A DNA stretch of 53,400 nt from Pseudanabaena sp. (GTDB lineage: Bacteria > Cyanobacteriota > Cyanobacteriia > Pseudanabaenales > Pseudanabaenaceae): NCBI GenBank assembly GCA_003249015.1, contig QBLS01000029.1, positions 1-53,400 of the forward strand, in the 5' to 3' direction. Shown here one piece after another: positions 24,738 to 32,182 of this stretch. Under the pieces are notes generated by a model. It saw only the letters and a list, made by a program, of their open reading frames with translations, ran no database searches and was not told where the DNA came from. Position numbers and translations under genes: made by a program. Positions within the stretch are counted from its first letter, which is position 1. Each line of letters starts with the position of its first letter.

Positions 24738-24858
24738 AGCTGTTTCAAATAAGAGTTAGGGCTTCGACGCTTCGACAAGATCAGTGCAGCGCTTCGCTCA
24801 GCCAGCAGTATACGCTGGCTGAGCGAAGTCGAAGCCTCTTCTAAATATTTAAAATTGC
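24738..24858 (-). repeat. Dispersed CTTCGACTTCGCTCAGCC repeat, inverted copy (module H4)
   Basis: Reverse complement of 16882-16993 over its full length, with an extra GCTTCGAC unit. The inner stem CTCAGCCAGC/GCTGGCTGAG is perfect here but carries two broken or wobble pairs in the other copy. It lies in the 469-bp gap between pixD and thiL; the rest of that gap holds the imperfect hairpin above and AT-rich sequence without an ORF. Confidence 0.8.
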
Positions 24859-25006
24859 CATACTATTTGAGTGGGAAAGTGTAAATCGCTGTAGAACAAA
24901 ATGAGTGGTGGCACAAAGTGTTGTCATTCATATTTTGATGAAAAGATTACAGCTATAAATCAAGTTTTTGAGGGCAAGGTTTGCTTGCTCCCACAAGTTT
25001 AATTTT

Positions 25007-26020
25007 TTAGAAATGTTGAAAAGTGGAACGCATTTCTAATTTATTGATTTGATTATCTTCAGAGTTTTTGTCGATTATTTCACCGATGATCTTGGATGTG
25101 GGTAATTGCTGTACAAATTTAGTTGCTATTTGCCAAGGCATACATAGAACCAACTCAAAGTCTTCCCCGCCATATAGCACCCAATCAAAAGCGCGATCGC
25201 CTGCTAAAGATTTAATCGCATCAGAGATTGGTAATGCTGACCAGTCAATTTTTACACCGACTTGACTAGCACGGCAGATCTGCGCGATCGCATCGGCGAG
25301 TCCATCACTACTATCCATACCCGACAACACTAACTCGCTAGGATGTGCAGGTAAATTTGCCGACTCTTTTATTAGGGTCTGATAAATATTGTCCAAGATC
25401 GCGATCGCATCAAATCGGGGGGTAGGACGTTGATGATAGCGTTGTAATTCTTGTCTAAAATCTTTGCTATCTGCAAGATTGGGATATTGCTCAGGATGCA
25501 AAAGTAGTTCCAAGCCAGCTTTGGATAGTCCATGGTTTCCTGTAATTACCAACGCATCCCCAATCGTTGCTGTGTGCCTCTGAATGAGTCGATCAATGGG
25601 AACCTGCCCAAATGCGGTAACTGATAAAGTTCGGATCGGCGATCGCACTGTGTCGCCTCCCACAAGCTCAGAGCCATAAGTTTGCAAACATTCTTGAAAC
25701 CCACGATATACCCCCTCGATCCAATCAATTTCAGTGTTTGATGGTAAGCCTATGGACATCACCATTCCCCAAGGTTTTGCGCCCATGGCAGCTAAATCAG
25801 AAAGATTAACCGCCGCAGCTCGCCATCCCACATCTTCAGGGCTAGTTGTGCGATCGCTAAAGTGAACTTCATCCACCAACATATCGGTAGTAACTACCAT
25901 CTGATGATTGATTAGGGTAGAACCCATAGCAGCAGCATCATCGCCCACCACAGGACTACAATATTGCTGCAAGATCTTTAGTAAACCATGTTCACCCAAC
26001 TGGCTAGCTGTTTTTGGCAT
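25007..26020 (-). CDS. thiL: Thiamine-monophosphate kinase
   Basis: 337 residues; phosphorylates thiamine monophosphate to the active cofactor thiamine diphosphate. Seen: VVGDDAAAM (metal-binding aspartates, about 24-32), TTDMLVDEVHF, AAVNLSDLAAMGAKPWG, ELVGGDTVRSP, ALVITGNHGLSKAGLELLL, SGMDSSDGLADAI and the C-terminal LYGGEDFELVLCMP. All ThiL blocks are present in order. Single gene; no other thiamine gene is nearby. It is 43 bp upstream, same strand, of neither partner: the dps gene (26064) lies behind it and may share no transcript. Confidence 0.95.
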   Translation of the reverse strand: MPKTASQLGEHGLLKILQQYCSPVVGDDAAAMGSTLINHQMVVTTDMLVDEVHFSDRTTSPEDVGWRAAAVNLSDLAAMGAKPWGMVMSIGLPSNTEIDWIEGVYRGFQECLQTYGSELVGGDTVRSPIRTLSVTAFGQVPIDRLIQRHTATIGDALVITGNHGLSKAGLELLLHPEQYPNLADSKDFRQELQRYHQRPTPRFDAIAILDNIYQTLIKESANLPAHPSELVLSGMDSSDGLADAIAQICRASQVGVKIDWSALPISDAIKSLAGDRAFDWVLYGGEDFELVLCMPWQIATKFVQQLPTSKIIGEIIDKNSEDNQINKLEMRSTFQHF

Positions 26021-26063
26021 ATCAATTAATAGCTAAAAGCGCAGCTAAGCCGCGCTTTGAACT

Positions 26064-26576
26064 CTATTCTTCTAGTAGACTACGCAACATCCAAGCGGTC
26101 TTTTCATGGACTTGGAGTCGCTGAGTTAATAAGTCCGCAGTTGGTTCATCACTGGCTTTTTCCGCGATCGGAAAAATAGAACGTGCTGTCCGAGTTACGG
26201 CTTCTTGCCCTTCTACCAGTAGCTGAATCATTTCCTTAGCTTTGGGAACTCCTTCTGTCTCAGGAATAGAAGTTAGTTTGGCGTAAGCGGAGTAAGTCGC
26301 TGGAGCATATACACCAAGGGAGCGAATCCTCTCAGCAATTAAATCGACTGCCAAGGATAGCTCTGTATACTGAGCCTCAAACATCAAATGTAAAGTGTTA
26401 AACATTGGACCTGTGACATTCCAATGAAAGTTGTGAGTCTTGAGGTAAAGGGTATAAGTGTCCGCCAACAAACGAGACAGCCCTTCCGCGATCGCGAGAC
26501 GGTCTTCTTCGGAAATACCAATGTTGATAGTTCCAGAGATATCTTTGTCTGGAGACTTGTCTTTGCTTTTGCCCAT
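26064..26576 (-). CDS. dps: Dps-family ferritin-like DNA-protection protein
   Basis: 170 residues. Ferroxidase residues are in [14 protein letters not shown] (His, about 47-50) and [23 protein letters not shown] (Asp/Glu, about 63-85), the intersubunit site of Dps. A polar, Lys/Asp-rich N-terminal tail of about 20 residues may contact DNA. The C-terminal helix [19 protein letters not shown] is typical. Dps dodecamers oxidise and store iron and limit peroxide damage. Same strand as thiL, 43 bp upstream of it. Confidence 0.93.
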   Translation of the reverse strand: MGKSKDKSPDKDISGTINIGISEEDRLAIAEGLSRLLADTYTLYLKTHNFHWNVTGPMFNTLHLMFEAQYTELSLAVDLIAERIRSLGVYAPATYSAYAKLTSIPETEGVPKAKEMIQLLVEGQEAVTRTARSIFPIAEKASDEPTADLLTQRLQVHEKTAWMLRSLLEE

Positions 26577-26644
26577 GTAAATTATTTTGATAATTTTTTT
26601 AGTATTGTAAAAGCATTTCAGCGTAATTAAAACCCAATATCAAA

Positions 26645-26725
26645 GGCTATTCCATCCGTTTTACGGGCAGGACAACCTCATATTTCTTAGGTTACTTATG
26701 CCTAGCTACTTAGCACTGTCAATGG
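26645..26725. repeat. Degenerate copy of the TACTTATGCC-AGCTACTTAG element (module H5)
   Basis: GGTTACTTATGCCTAGCTACTTAG (26692 onward) matches the right arm of the 52-bp hairpin at 29616-29722, and TCCGTTTTACGGGCAGGACAACCTC upstream resembles its GC core. The left arm is gone. The 288-bp gap 26577-26864 holds nothing else recognisable. Confidence 0.55.
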
Positions 26726-26864
26726 TGCTCAGGATACAAGACCTAAAAGAATAATGGCGTTTTGAATTAACATCATTGCTCCTTTAGGTTTTGATTTATA
26801 AAAGCAGCATAACAAAAAAATAGAGTTGACGGTGGTGGGTTCTTTAGTTTCACCATGATGCTTA

Positions 26865-27767
26865 TCAATTTCTAAGCAATTTCTGTAACCAGTGAATTAC
26901 TAAGGCATTCACAATTTCGGGGCGATCGTCATGGGGACAGTGCCCTGTATTGGGAATCGGAATTAATTGAATATCTTTAGTTTTACCTGCTTCTTCATAT
27001 ATTTTTGCACCATTGATAGGAGTCCAAGGATCGGCATCACCCCAAAGTACCAGTAAAGGTCGATCTAGCTTTTGCAGTAGATCGCTAGTTCTTGGTCCCG
27101 CAGGAGCCGTTAAAATTGAAGCAAAAACCTTTTGCGCTCCCTCATCACAGGAAGGCTGGTAGAGCATATCAACTAGTTCATCATCGATCGCCTGATGATT
27201 ACGATAAACCTGACGCAGGGAGTTACGAATATTGCGTTTTTGGCGAACTTGATTGAAGACAAACTTGCCTGTGGTTTCTGAACTGACTAGCTTGGCAAAC
27301 GTTCCCATAACTAGGCGCAAAGGTAAGCTTAGCTCTTCTGGGCGATGGTTCAATCCTCCAGCCGCATTCAATAAAATTCCACCGATCGCCAGTTCTGGAC
27401 TATCGGCAATCAACATCAGCGCTAACAACGCACCAATGGAATTACCGACAAAGATGGCAGGACGACCAACAAACTCTTGATGAAAATCCTTGAGCAATTC
27501 TTCCCAAAGTTCTAGGGAGTAATCAAGAGCGGGTTTTGCAGAAGCCCCAAATCCTAGCAAGTCGATCGCAAATACTTGATAACCTGCCTCTGACCACGCA
27601 GGAATGTTCTTTTTCCAATGTCCAATTGAAGCCCCAAAACCATGAATGAGAACTAGCGGTGTACCAACACCAGTTACAGAATATTGGATGTTGTATCCAC
27701 GCCATGTCCACTGTTGGCGGTTAGTTGGAGAGCTAGTCGAGTTTTGAGTTAACAGCACAGTAGTCAT
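26865..27767 (-). CDS. Alpha/beta hydrolase
   Basis: 300 residues with an N-terminal lead WTWRGYNIQYSVTGVGTPLVLIHGFGASIGHWKKN (oxyanion HGFG). Nucleophile elbow is FVGNSIGALLALM (Ser about 109), acid WGDADPWTPI (Asp about 245), His NTGHCPHDD (about 277). The sequence is of the epoxide hydrolase/haloperoxidase-like subgroup widespread in cyanobacteria and plastids. Soluble; substrate unknown. Single gene. Confidence 0.88.
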   Translation of the reverse strand: MTTVLLTQNSTSSPTNRQQWTWRGYNIQYSVTGVGTPLVLIHGFGASIGHWKKNIPAWSEAGYQVFAIDLLGFGASAKPALDYSLELWEELLKDFHQEFVGRPAIFVGNSIGALLALMLIADSPELAIGGILLNAAGGLNHRPEELSLPLRLVMGTFAKLVSSETTGKFVFNQVRQKRNIRNSLRQVYRNHQAIDDELVDMLYQPSCDEGAQKVFASILTAPAGPRTSDLLQKLDRPLLVLWGDADPWTPINGAKIYEEAGKTKDIQLIPIPNTGHCPHDDRPEIVNALVIHWLQKLLRN

Positions 27768-27885
27768 TTAATAATTTTAAAGATATTTTAAGCTATGAAA
27801 ATCCTAAGTGGGTCAGTTTCTATACAAGAATATTGGGGCTTGATATTTGCTCAGCCAGTCAAATATATCTATCGCCAGTCTGATT

Positions 27886-28030
27886 ACAGCGCTTTGCGCT
27901 TAGTTAGAACCCAAATAAACTTGAGGAAGCGGCGCTCCGCGCCGCTTCCTCAAGTTTATTTGTACTACTCAAAGCCTCAATAGACTGTAGGACACAAAAC
28001 TAGAAGACGAGTGGCGGAGCTGCTTGGGTT
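27886..28030. repeat. 24-bp perfect hairpin with ACAGCGCTTTGC flank (module H2) plus truncated H1
   Basis: A near-identical copy of 7789-7895: flank ACAGCGCTTTGCGCTTAG, stem 27912-27935 with 27939-27962 around TCC, then TACTACTCAAAGCCTCAATAG. Relative to the other copy one stem pair is C-G instead of T-A. After it, GGACACAAAACTAGAAGACGAGTGGCGGAG is the left half of an H1 hairpin without its right arm. This and the next repeat fill the 468-bp gap 27768-28235. Confidence 0.88.
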
Positions 28031-28142
28031 TTAATTTGTCCTAATGCAAGTTTTTACAGCAATAACTTTACAAATAGCGCGAAATCTTATTTTCAAAATT
28101 ATTTCTGAGTTGTAATTTAGCGCAAAGTATCGTATTACCAGT

Positions 28143-28233
28143 CCACAAAAGTGTGGCTACACTTTTGTGGATTGCAAATCAAATCCAGTATAGATTTTCA
28201 AATAAAGCAATGGCAAAGCCATTGCTTTATTTG
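28143..28233. repeat. Paired hairpins: AAAAGTGT stem and ATAAAGCAATGG stem (module H3)
   Basis: A 12-bp stem (28143-28154 with 28159-28170, loop GGCT), a 28-nt linker, then a 16-bp stem (28199-28214 with 28218-28233, loop AAA). It is the inverse of 21926-22020, with linker homology and compensating changes. It ends 2 nt before the ATG of the ATP-grasp gene. Confidence 0.88.
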
Positions 28234-28235
28234 GT

Positions 28236-29135
28236 ATGACAATTGCTGTAAAATCTCCCCATATTATTTCCAACCTGAACGGGCTATGTATGTTGACAAA
28301 TATCAGAATCTTGATTGAAGCCTGTCAATCCTTGTCAGTTGAATACGAGATTTTACACCCTAATCAAAACTTAGTTAAGGTTAGGTTAAGCGATCGCGAT
28401 TATTACTTTACAAACTATGCAACTCCATTAACATCACAAGCGATCGCTGAAATATTTAAGGATAAACAGTATTTTTATCAAGTCTTTCAAGATGTGGTAA
28501 AAATGCCCTTTACCCAATCATTCATCTCGCCCTACTGTGATCAAAAATACCTTGAATACTTAAAATTCACGACAATAAACGAAATTGTTGAAGAAATTGC
28601 AAGGTGTTTTGAGTTGCCAATTATTGTTAAAAGAAATCGTGGCTCTGGTGGTAACAATGTTTTTAAATGTGAGGACTTATCTCAAACCCGTCTTGCATTG
28701 GAAACAATATTTAATGTCAATCTTAAAAGCTATGACTATATAGCCTTAGCTCAGCAACCGATTAATATTTATAAAGAGTATCGCTGCGTGTATCTCAACC
28801 AAGAGCAGGTTATTTTATACGAGAAAGATATTTCGCAAGCAATGTTTGTAGGCAATCTCAGTCCCCTTCACTGGGAGGGTGCGATCGCAAAAAAGGTAAG
28901 CGATCAACAAGTCATTGACAAAATAAATGAGTTTACAAAACCAATTTTCCAAAAAATGCAAATTACCTATGTCGGACTAGATGTGGCTGTAGATCACGAA
29001 GGTAATTACTGGCTGATTGAAGCTAATTCTCATCCTAATTTTGATATTTTTATTAGAGATAACGGTGAGTCTATGGTAATTGAAATGTTTGAAAAGATTC
29101 TAAAGCACTTGTATAGCAAAGCAAGGTTTGCTTAG
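28236..29135 (+). CDS. ATP-grasp domain protein
   Basis: 299 residues. ATP-grasp elements: PIIVKRNRGSGGNNVFKCED (nucleotide-binding Lys and Gly-rich loop, about 129-148), KEYRCVYLN, and the metal-binding end GLDVAVDHEGNYWLIEANSHPNFD (about 247-270). It resembles RimK/cyanophycin-synthetase-like ligases that join a carboxylate to an amine via acyl phosphate. Substrate unknown. Start: ATG 28236 directly abuts a hairpin and has no RBS, so ATG 28290 is possible. The last codons (SKARFA-stop) are encoded by the flank of an H1 repeat. Confidence 0.75.
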   Translation: MTIAVKSPHIISNLNGLCMLTNIRILIEACQSLSVEYEILHPNQNLVKVRLSDRDYYFTNYATPLTSQAIAEIFKDKQYFYQVFQDVVKMPFTQSFISPYCDQKYLEYLKFTTINEIVEEIARCFELPIIVKRNRGSGGNNVFKCEDLSQTRLALETIFNVNLKSYDYIALAQQPINIYKEYRCVYLNQEQVILYEKDISQAMFVGNLSPLHWEGAIAKKVSDQQVIDKINEFTKPIFQKMQITYVGLDVAVDHEGNYWLIEANSHPNFDIFIRDNGESMVIEMFEKILKHLYSKARFA

Positions 29136-29187
29136 GACATAAAACCAGAAGATGAGTGGCGGCGCTTCGCGCCGCCACTCATCTTCT
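29112..29187. repeat. H1 hairpin repeat overlapping the 3' end of the ATP-grasp gene
   Basis: TATAGCAAAGCAAGGTTTGCTTAGGACATAAAACC then a 19-bp perfect stem (29147-29165 with 29169-29187, loop TTC). The first 24 nt are coding and supply the stop TAG of the ATP-grasp gene. Relatives: 4016-4096 (inverted), 7931-8007. Confidence 0.85.
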
Positions 29188-29240
29188 AGGGGTTTGATTT
29201 GTATTAGCTAGCTTTTGCTTTGCTATATAAAATCTCGGTC

Positions 29241-29297
29241 GATTAATAGCTAATAAAAAAGGGGCGCTAAGCGCCCCTTTTTTATTAGCTATTAATC
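29241..29297 (-). terminator. 27-bp perfect hairpin downstream of hli
   Basis: Arms 29241-29267 and 29271-29297 are fully complementary around TAA; the inner stem GGGGCGC/GCGCCCC is bracketed by A6/T6. It lies 5 nt past the hli stop (29303) and reads as its terminator. Confidence 0.85.
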
Positions 29298-29302
29298 AGC
29301 TA

Positions 29303-29449
29303 TTACATCAAGCCAATTTGAGAAAGAATGCCTTGTCCAGTGATCAATTCTGTTGCCAAGCCGATTACGAAGCCTAGCATTGCAAGACGACCGTTCCAAG
29401 TTTCAGCGAAGTTGTTGAAACCAAATTTAGGCTCTGTGGTGTTTTCCAT
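29303..29449 (-). CDS. hli: High-light-inducible (Hli/SCP) chlorophyll-binding protein, 48 aa
   Basis: A single-helix member of the light-harvesting family in the thylakoid membrane. Sequence starts MENTTEPKFGFNNFAE, then TWNGRLAMLGFVIGLATEL (about 17-35), holding the ExxNGRxAM chlorophyll-binding motif, and ends TGQGILSQIGLM. A good RBS (AAAGGAG, 8 nt spacing) precedes the ATG at 29449, and a strong hairpin follows the stop. Hli proteins protect photosystem assembly and dissipate excess light. I did not find a clear HLR1 box in the 150 bp upstream. Short length makes it easy to miss. Confidence 0.93.
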   Translation of the reverse strand: MENTTEPKFGFNNFAETWNGRLAMLGFVIGLATELITGQGILSQIGLM

Positions 29450-29615
29450 TGCAATAATCTCCTTTAGACTTAGTTTTTTTGTTGAGAAGGTGGTAATTTC
29501 TGCTTGTCTTAATATTACTTCATAATCACTAGTAGGCTATACCGCTAAAGGTAGATTCATTAAGCTTATACAAATGATTAAAAAAACTATTCGATCTATT
29601 TATGATTACCATCAT

Positions 29616-29722
29616 CTAAGTAGCTAGGCATAAGTAAACTAAAAACCAAAAAGGTTGTTCCGCCCGCGTAGCGGGCGGAACAACCTTTTTGGTTTTTAGT
29701 TTACTTATGCCCAGCTACTTAG
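29616..29722. repeat. 52-bp near-perfect hairpin (module H5)
   Basis: Arms 29616-29667 and 29671-29722 pair over 52 positions with a single wobble, around loop GTA. Core TTCCGCCCGC/GCGGGCGGAA is shared with 7728-7776. Degenerate relatives lie at 26645-26725 and 43122-43190. It fills much of the 337-bp gap between hli and the methyltransferase gene; a weak CTTCGCTCA relic at about 29770 is the only other feature there. Confidence 0.92.
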
Positions 29723-29786
29723 TATGGCGATCCTGAATCATTTGCCTAAATCATTTGTAAGAGGAGTTGGACTTCGCTCATCTAGA

Positions 29787-30416
29787 TTATAGCGATGGCT
29801 TAGGGTCTTTAATAAAGTGGAAATATGCAAATTTTTGTTCCTGCTGAGACGGAGTGATATGAATGTCACTTTTCTCATTTACCAAAGCAAAGTCTGTCCC
29901 CAATTCTAACTGTATTTTCTCAGCGTTGTACTGCACTATTTCTAGACCACTGCATCGCTGCGCCCCACCGATCGCAAATGTAGCGATGATTAGATGCCCG
30001 CCTTTACACAATCCAGACTTTAAGCGATCGATGTATTTATTTCTATCGCTCTGTTCAGTTAAAAAATGGAAAACAGCCCGATCATGCCAAACTGAATATT
30101 GCCTTGGTGGCTTGAATCGAGTAACGTCCGTCTCTACCCAATGGATTTGGTCTGCTAATTTTCCTAGCCTCTGCTTGGATTTTGCTAAGGCGATCGCGGA
30201 AATATCTAGAACTGTCAGATCCCTATACCCGCTTTGAAGCAAGTAATCAACTAATACTGAAGTCCCGCCACCGACATCAATAATCGCAGTATCCTCTGCA
30301 ACCTCAGTACTAAGAATCATCTCCAAAGATAGTTTTGGTTCTTTCTGATACCAACTGACTTCTAATGGAGACTTTTGTTGATAAACATTTTGCCAATGTA
30401 ACTTAATTTCAAACAT
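29787..30416 (-). CDS. Class I SAM-dependent methyltransferase
   Basis: 209 residues. Starts FEIKLHWQNVYQQKSPLEVSWYQKEP, the lead of the trans-aconitate/thiopurine-like methyltransferase group. Motif I is IIDVGGGTSVLVDYLL (about 46-61), acidic strand-2 end LTVLDIS, then WVETDVTRF and SVWHDRAVFHFL (motif for the SAM-binding Asp), late strand GGHLIIATF. Substrate unknown. Soluble. Same strand as marR but 94 bp apart. Confidence 0.85.
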   Translation of the reverse strand: MFEIKLHWQNVYQQKSPLEVSWYQKEPKLSLEMILSTEVAEDTAIIDVGGGTSVLVDYLLQSGYRDLTVLDISAIALAKSKQRLGKLADQIHWVETDVTRFKPPRQYSVWHDRAVFHFLTEQSDRNKYIDRLKSGLCKGGHLIIATFAIGGAQRCSGLEIVQYNAEKIQLELGTDFALVNEKSDIHITPSQQEQKFAYFHFIKDPKPSL

Positions 30417-30510
30417 GGTAAAGCCTATTAAGGGATTAGGTTAGGGATTCATATGATGTTGCGGGATTATTAGCGAACATACAACTCTGGCTTTTGAGCA
30501 ATAAGTTGAG

Positions 30511-31011
30511 CTACGCCACATTATTATCAAGGGACACCAACAATCGGCGTAGCATCGCGATAAAAGTTTCTCTTTCATCAGGATTAGCGAAGTGACTTAG
30601 TAAGTCCTGCTCACTTTTCAACAAAATCGGAATTACTAAATCGGCTAATTGAACCCCCTTAGGGGCTAGTTGCACAATCACACTGCGGCGATCGTCAGGA
30701 TCGCGGAGGCGGGTGACAATACCATCCTGTTCTAAGCGATCAATGCGGTTAGTCGTTGCCCCTGACGAGAGCATGAGCAAACTATATAGATCCGTTGGCT
30801 TCAGTTGATAGGGTTTGCCCTGTCGCCGTAGCGTTGTTACCACATCAAACGACCAAACACTCAAACCATATTCTGCTAACACTGTTTCGCGATGTTTTTC
30901 GAGCAGACGCGCAATCCTCAGCACGCGCCCGACTATGCCTAGCGGTGAAATATCTAACTGTGACGATTCCTGTCGCCATTGCTCGAAGATGTAGTCGATT
31001 TTGTCTTCCAT
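30511..31011 (-). CDS. MarR-family transcriptional regulator
   Basis: 166 residues. Winged helix: KPTDLYSLLMLSSGATTNRIDRLEQDGIVTRLRDPDDRRSVIVQL (about 72-116), with the DxR wing typical of MarR. N- and C-terminal helices form the dimer. It is divergent from the YdcZ/MFS genes, and a perfect 40-bp palindrome lies between, so it probably represses itself and the transporters until an inducer binds. Inducer unknown. Confidence 0.93.
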   Translation of the reverse strand: MEDKIDYIFEQWRQESSQLDISPLGIVGRVLRIARLLEKHRETVLAEYGLSVWSFDVVTTLRRQGKPYQLKPTDLYSLLMLSSGATTNRIDRLEQDGIVTRLRDPDDRRSVIVQLAPKGVQLADLVIPILLKSEQDLLSHFANPDERETFIAMLRRLLVSLDNNVA

Positions 31012-31018
31012 AGGCGTA

Positions 31019-31093
31019 ATTATATCTTGATGTCGAGATAGTTGACAATTATCTTGACATCATTTATCTTTATATAAAGATAAATGATGTCAA
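31019..31093. promoter_or_regulatory. Divergent promoter/operator region with 40-bp perfect palindrome
   Basis: 31054-31073 and 31074-31093 are perfect complements, a loopless 40-bp dyad. A second imperfect dyad TATCTTGATGTCGAGATA lies at 31023-31040; both contain TATCTTGAyrTC. Rightward promoter: TTGACA (31042-31047), 17 bp, TATCTT (31065-31070), inside the palindrome. Leftward promoter for marR: TATAAT on the minus strand (31019-31024) with TGTCAA 17 bp upstream. Binding of MarR at both dyads would block both promoters. Sequence symmetry is seen; the regulator assignment is inferred. Confidence 0.75.
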
Positions 31094-31153
31094 ACTATTT
31101 TCCAGAACAAGGCTTCTATCTACTGCATTTTCCACATTCACCCTTGTTTTGCT

Positions 31154-31645
31154 ATGACTTCCCTTCCTTTAAAAAATCTACATTTGTTCGCTTCGCGACA
31201 TCAAATTTATTTGTATCTGTTGCTTGCGCTCTTTAGCGGCGTACTTCTGCCCATTCAGGCTAGCTGCAATGCCCAATTAGCCCGATCGCTAAATTCTGTT
31301 CCCTTAGCAGCAGACATTTCCTATATCGTCGGCACATTGGTTTTAGTAGTACTAATCGCAACCCAAAAATTTGGTCATCCTGATTGGTCAGCGATCGCCA
31401 AAGCACCAAAATGGAGTCTGCTCGGTGGGGTGCTAGGCACTTGGTATATCTGTTCTAGTACTTATTTCACCTCGACGCTAGGGACTACGCTGACCTTGGG
31501 CTTAGTGGTCGGCGGACAGTCCCTTGCAGGGATCATCGTTGATCATCATGGGTGGTTAGATTTACCCAAACATCGCCTCAGTCGCAATCGTCGCTTTGCG
31601 ATCGGTTTGTTAATTGTCGCCATTTTCTTTCTTACACAACCTTAA
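31154..31645 (+). CDS. DMT-superfamily YdcZ (DUF606) transporter protein, first of pair
   Basis: 163 residues with four to five hydrophobic spans (YLYLLLALFSGVLLPIQ, ISYIVGTLVLVVLIA, LGGVLGTWYICSSTYF, LGLVVGGQSLAGIIVDHHGW, FAIGLLIVAIFFL). The pattern GVLLPIQASCNAQLARSL and the final GGQSLAGIIVDHHG are typical of DUF606. Such half-size DMT proteins often occur as tandem pairs and may dimerise to an exporter. First gene right of the MarR operator. Confidence 0.8.
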   Translation: MTSLPLKNLHLFASRHQIYLYLLLALFSGVLLPIQASCNAQLARSLNSVPLAADISYIVGTLVLVVLIATQKFGHPDWSAIAKAPKWSLLGGVLGTWYICSSTYFTSTLGTTLTLGLVVGGQSLAGIIVDHHGWLDLPKHRLSRNRRFAIGLLIVAIFFLTQP

Positions 31646-31646
31646 T

Positions 31647-31685
31647 AGTCATGGATAACAGCACTTCGTGCTGTTATCCATGACT
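31647..31685. repeat. 18-bp perfect hairpin between the two YdcZ genes
   Basis: Arms 31647-31664 and 31668-31685 are complementary around TTC. It lies 2 nt after the first stop and 27 nt before the next start, so it may attenuate expression of the following cistrons. Confidence 0.75.
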
Positions 31686-31711
31686 GATAGAAAATAATTT
31701 AGGTAAATATT

Positions 31712-32182
31712 ATGGATACGCTTATTGCTTTGATTGGTGCGAGTTCGGGAGGTAGTTTTTTAGCGATCGGTGCAGCCGCAAATGCGCGATTACGAGTAAC
31801 TTTGCAGTCTGCTATTGCCGCCGCAACTATCAATTTCATGGTGGGTTCGCTGACTCTGACTCTTCTCATTCTATTGGGAATTTTTGGTTCTCAACATCTG
31901 GATCGGCTAACTCAAGTACCTTGGTGGGCTTTTTTAAGCGGTTTACTCGGAGCGGTCTATGTGACTCTAAACACGATTATCATTCCTAAATTGGGATTAA
32001 CGACAACGGCTCTAACGGTAGTATGCAGTCAGATGATTGGGTCTCTTTTAATCGATCAATGGGGTTGGTTTGGAGTTACGCCTCATCCCATTAGTGCTTC
32101 GAGAATTGTGGCGATCGCCTTGTTGTTAATTGCCGTTGCCCTCACTCAATTTGATCGAGATCATCGCCGCAGTACCCTATGA
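31712..32182 (+). CDS. DMT-superfamily YdcZ (DUF606) transporter protein, second of pair
   Basis: 156 residues, homologous to the preceding gene product: GSFLAIGAAANARLRVTL, FMVGSLTLTLLILLG, WWAFLSGLLGAVYVTLNTIIIPKLG, TALTVVCSQMIGSLLIDQWGW. Its stop codon overlaps the start of the MFS gene by 4 nt (ATGA), indicating translational coupling. Substrate unknown. Confidence 0.82.
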   Translation: MDTLIALIGASSGGSFLAIGAAANARLRVTLQSAIAAATINFMVGSLTLTLLILLGIFGSQHLDRLTQVPWWAFLSGLLGAVYVTLNTIIIPKLGLTTTALTVVCSQMIGSLLIDQWGWFGVTPHPISASRIVAIALLLIAVALTQFDRDHRRSTL

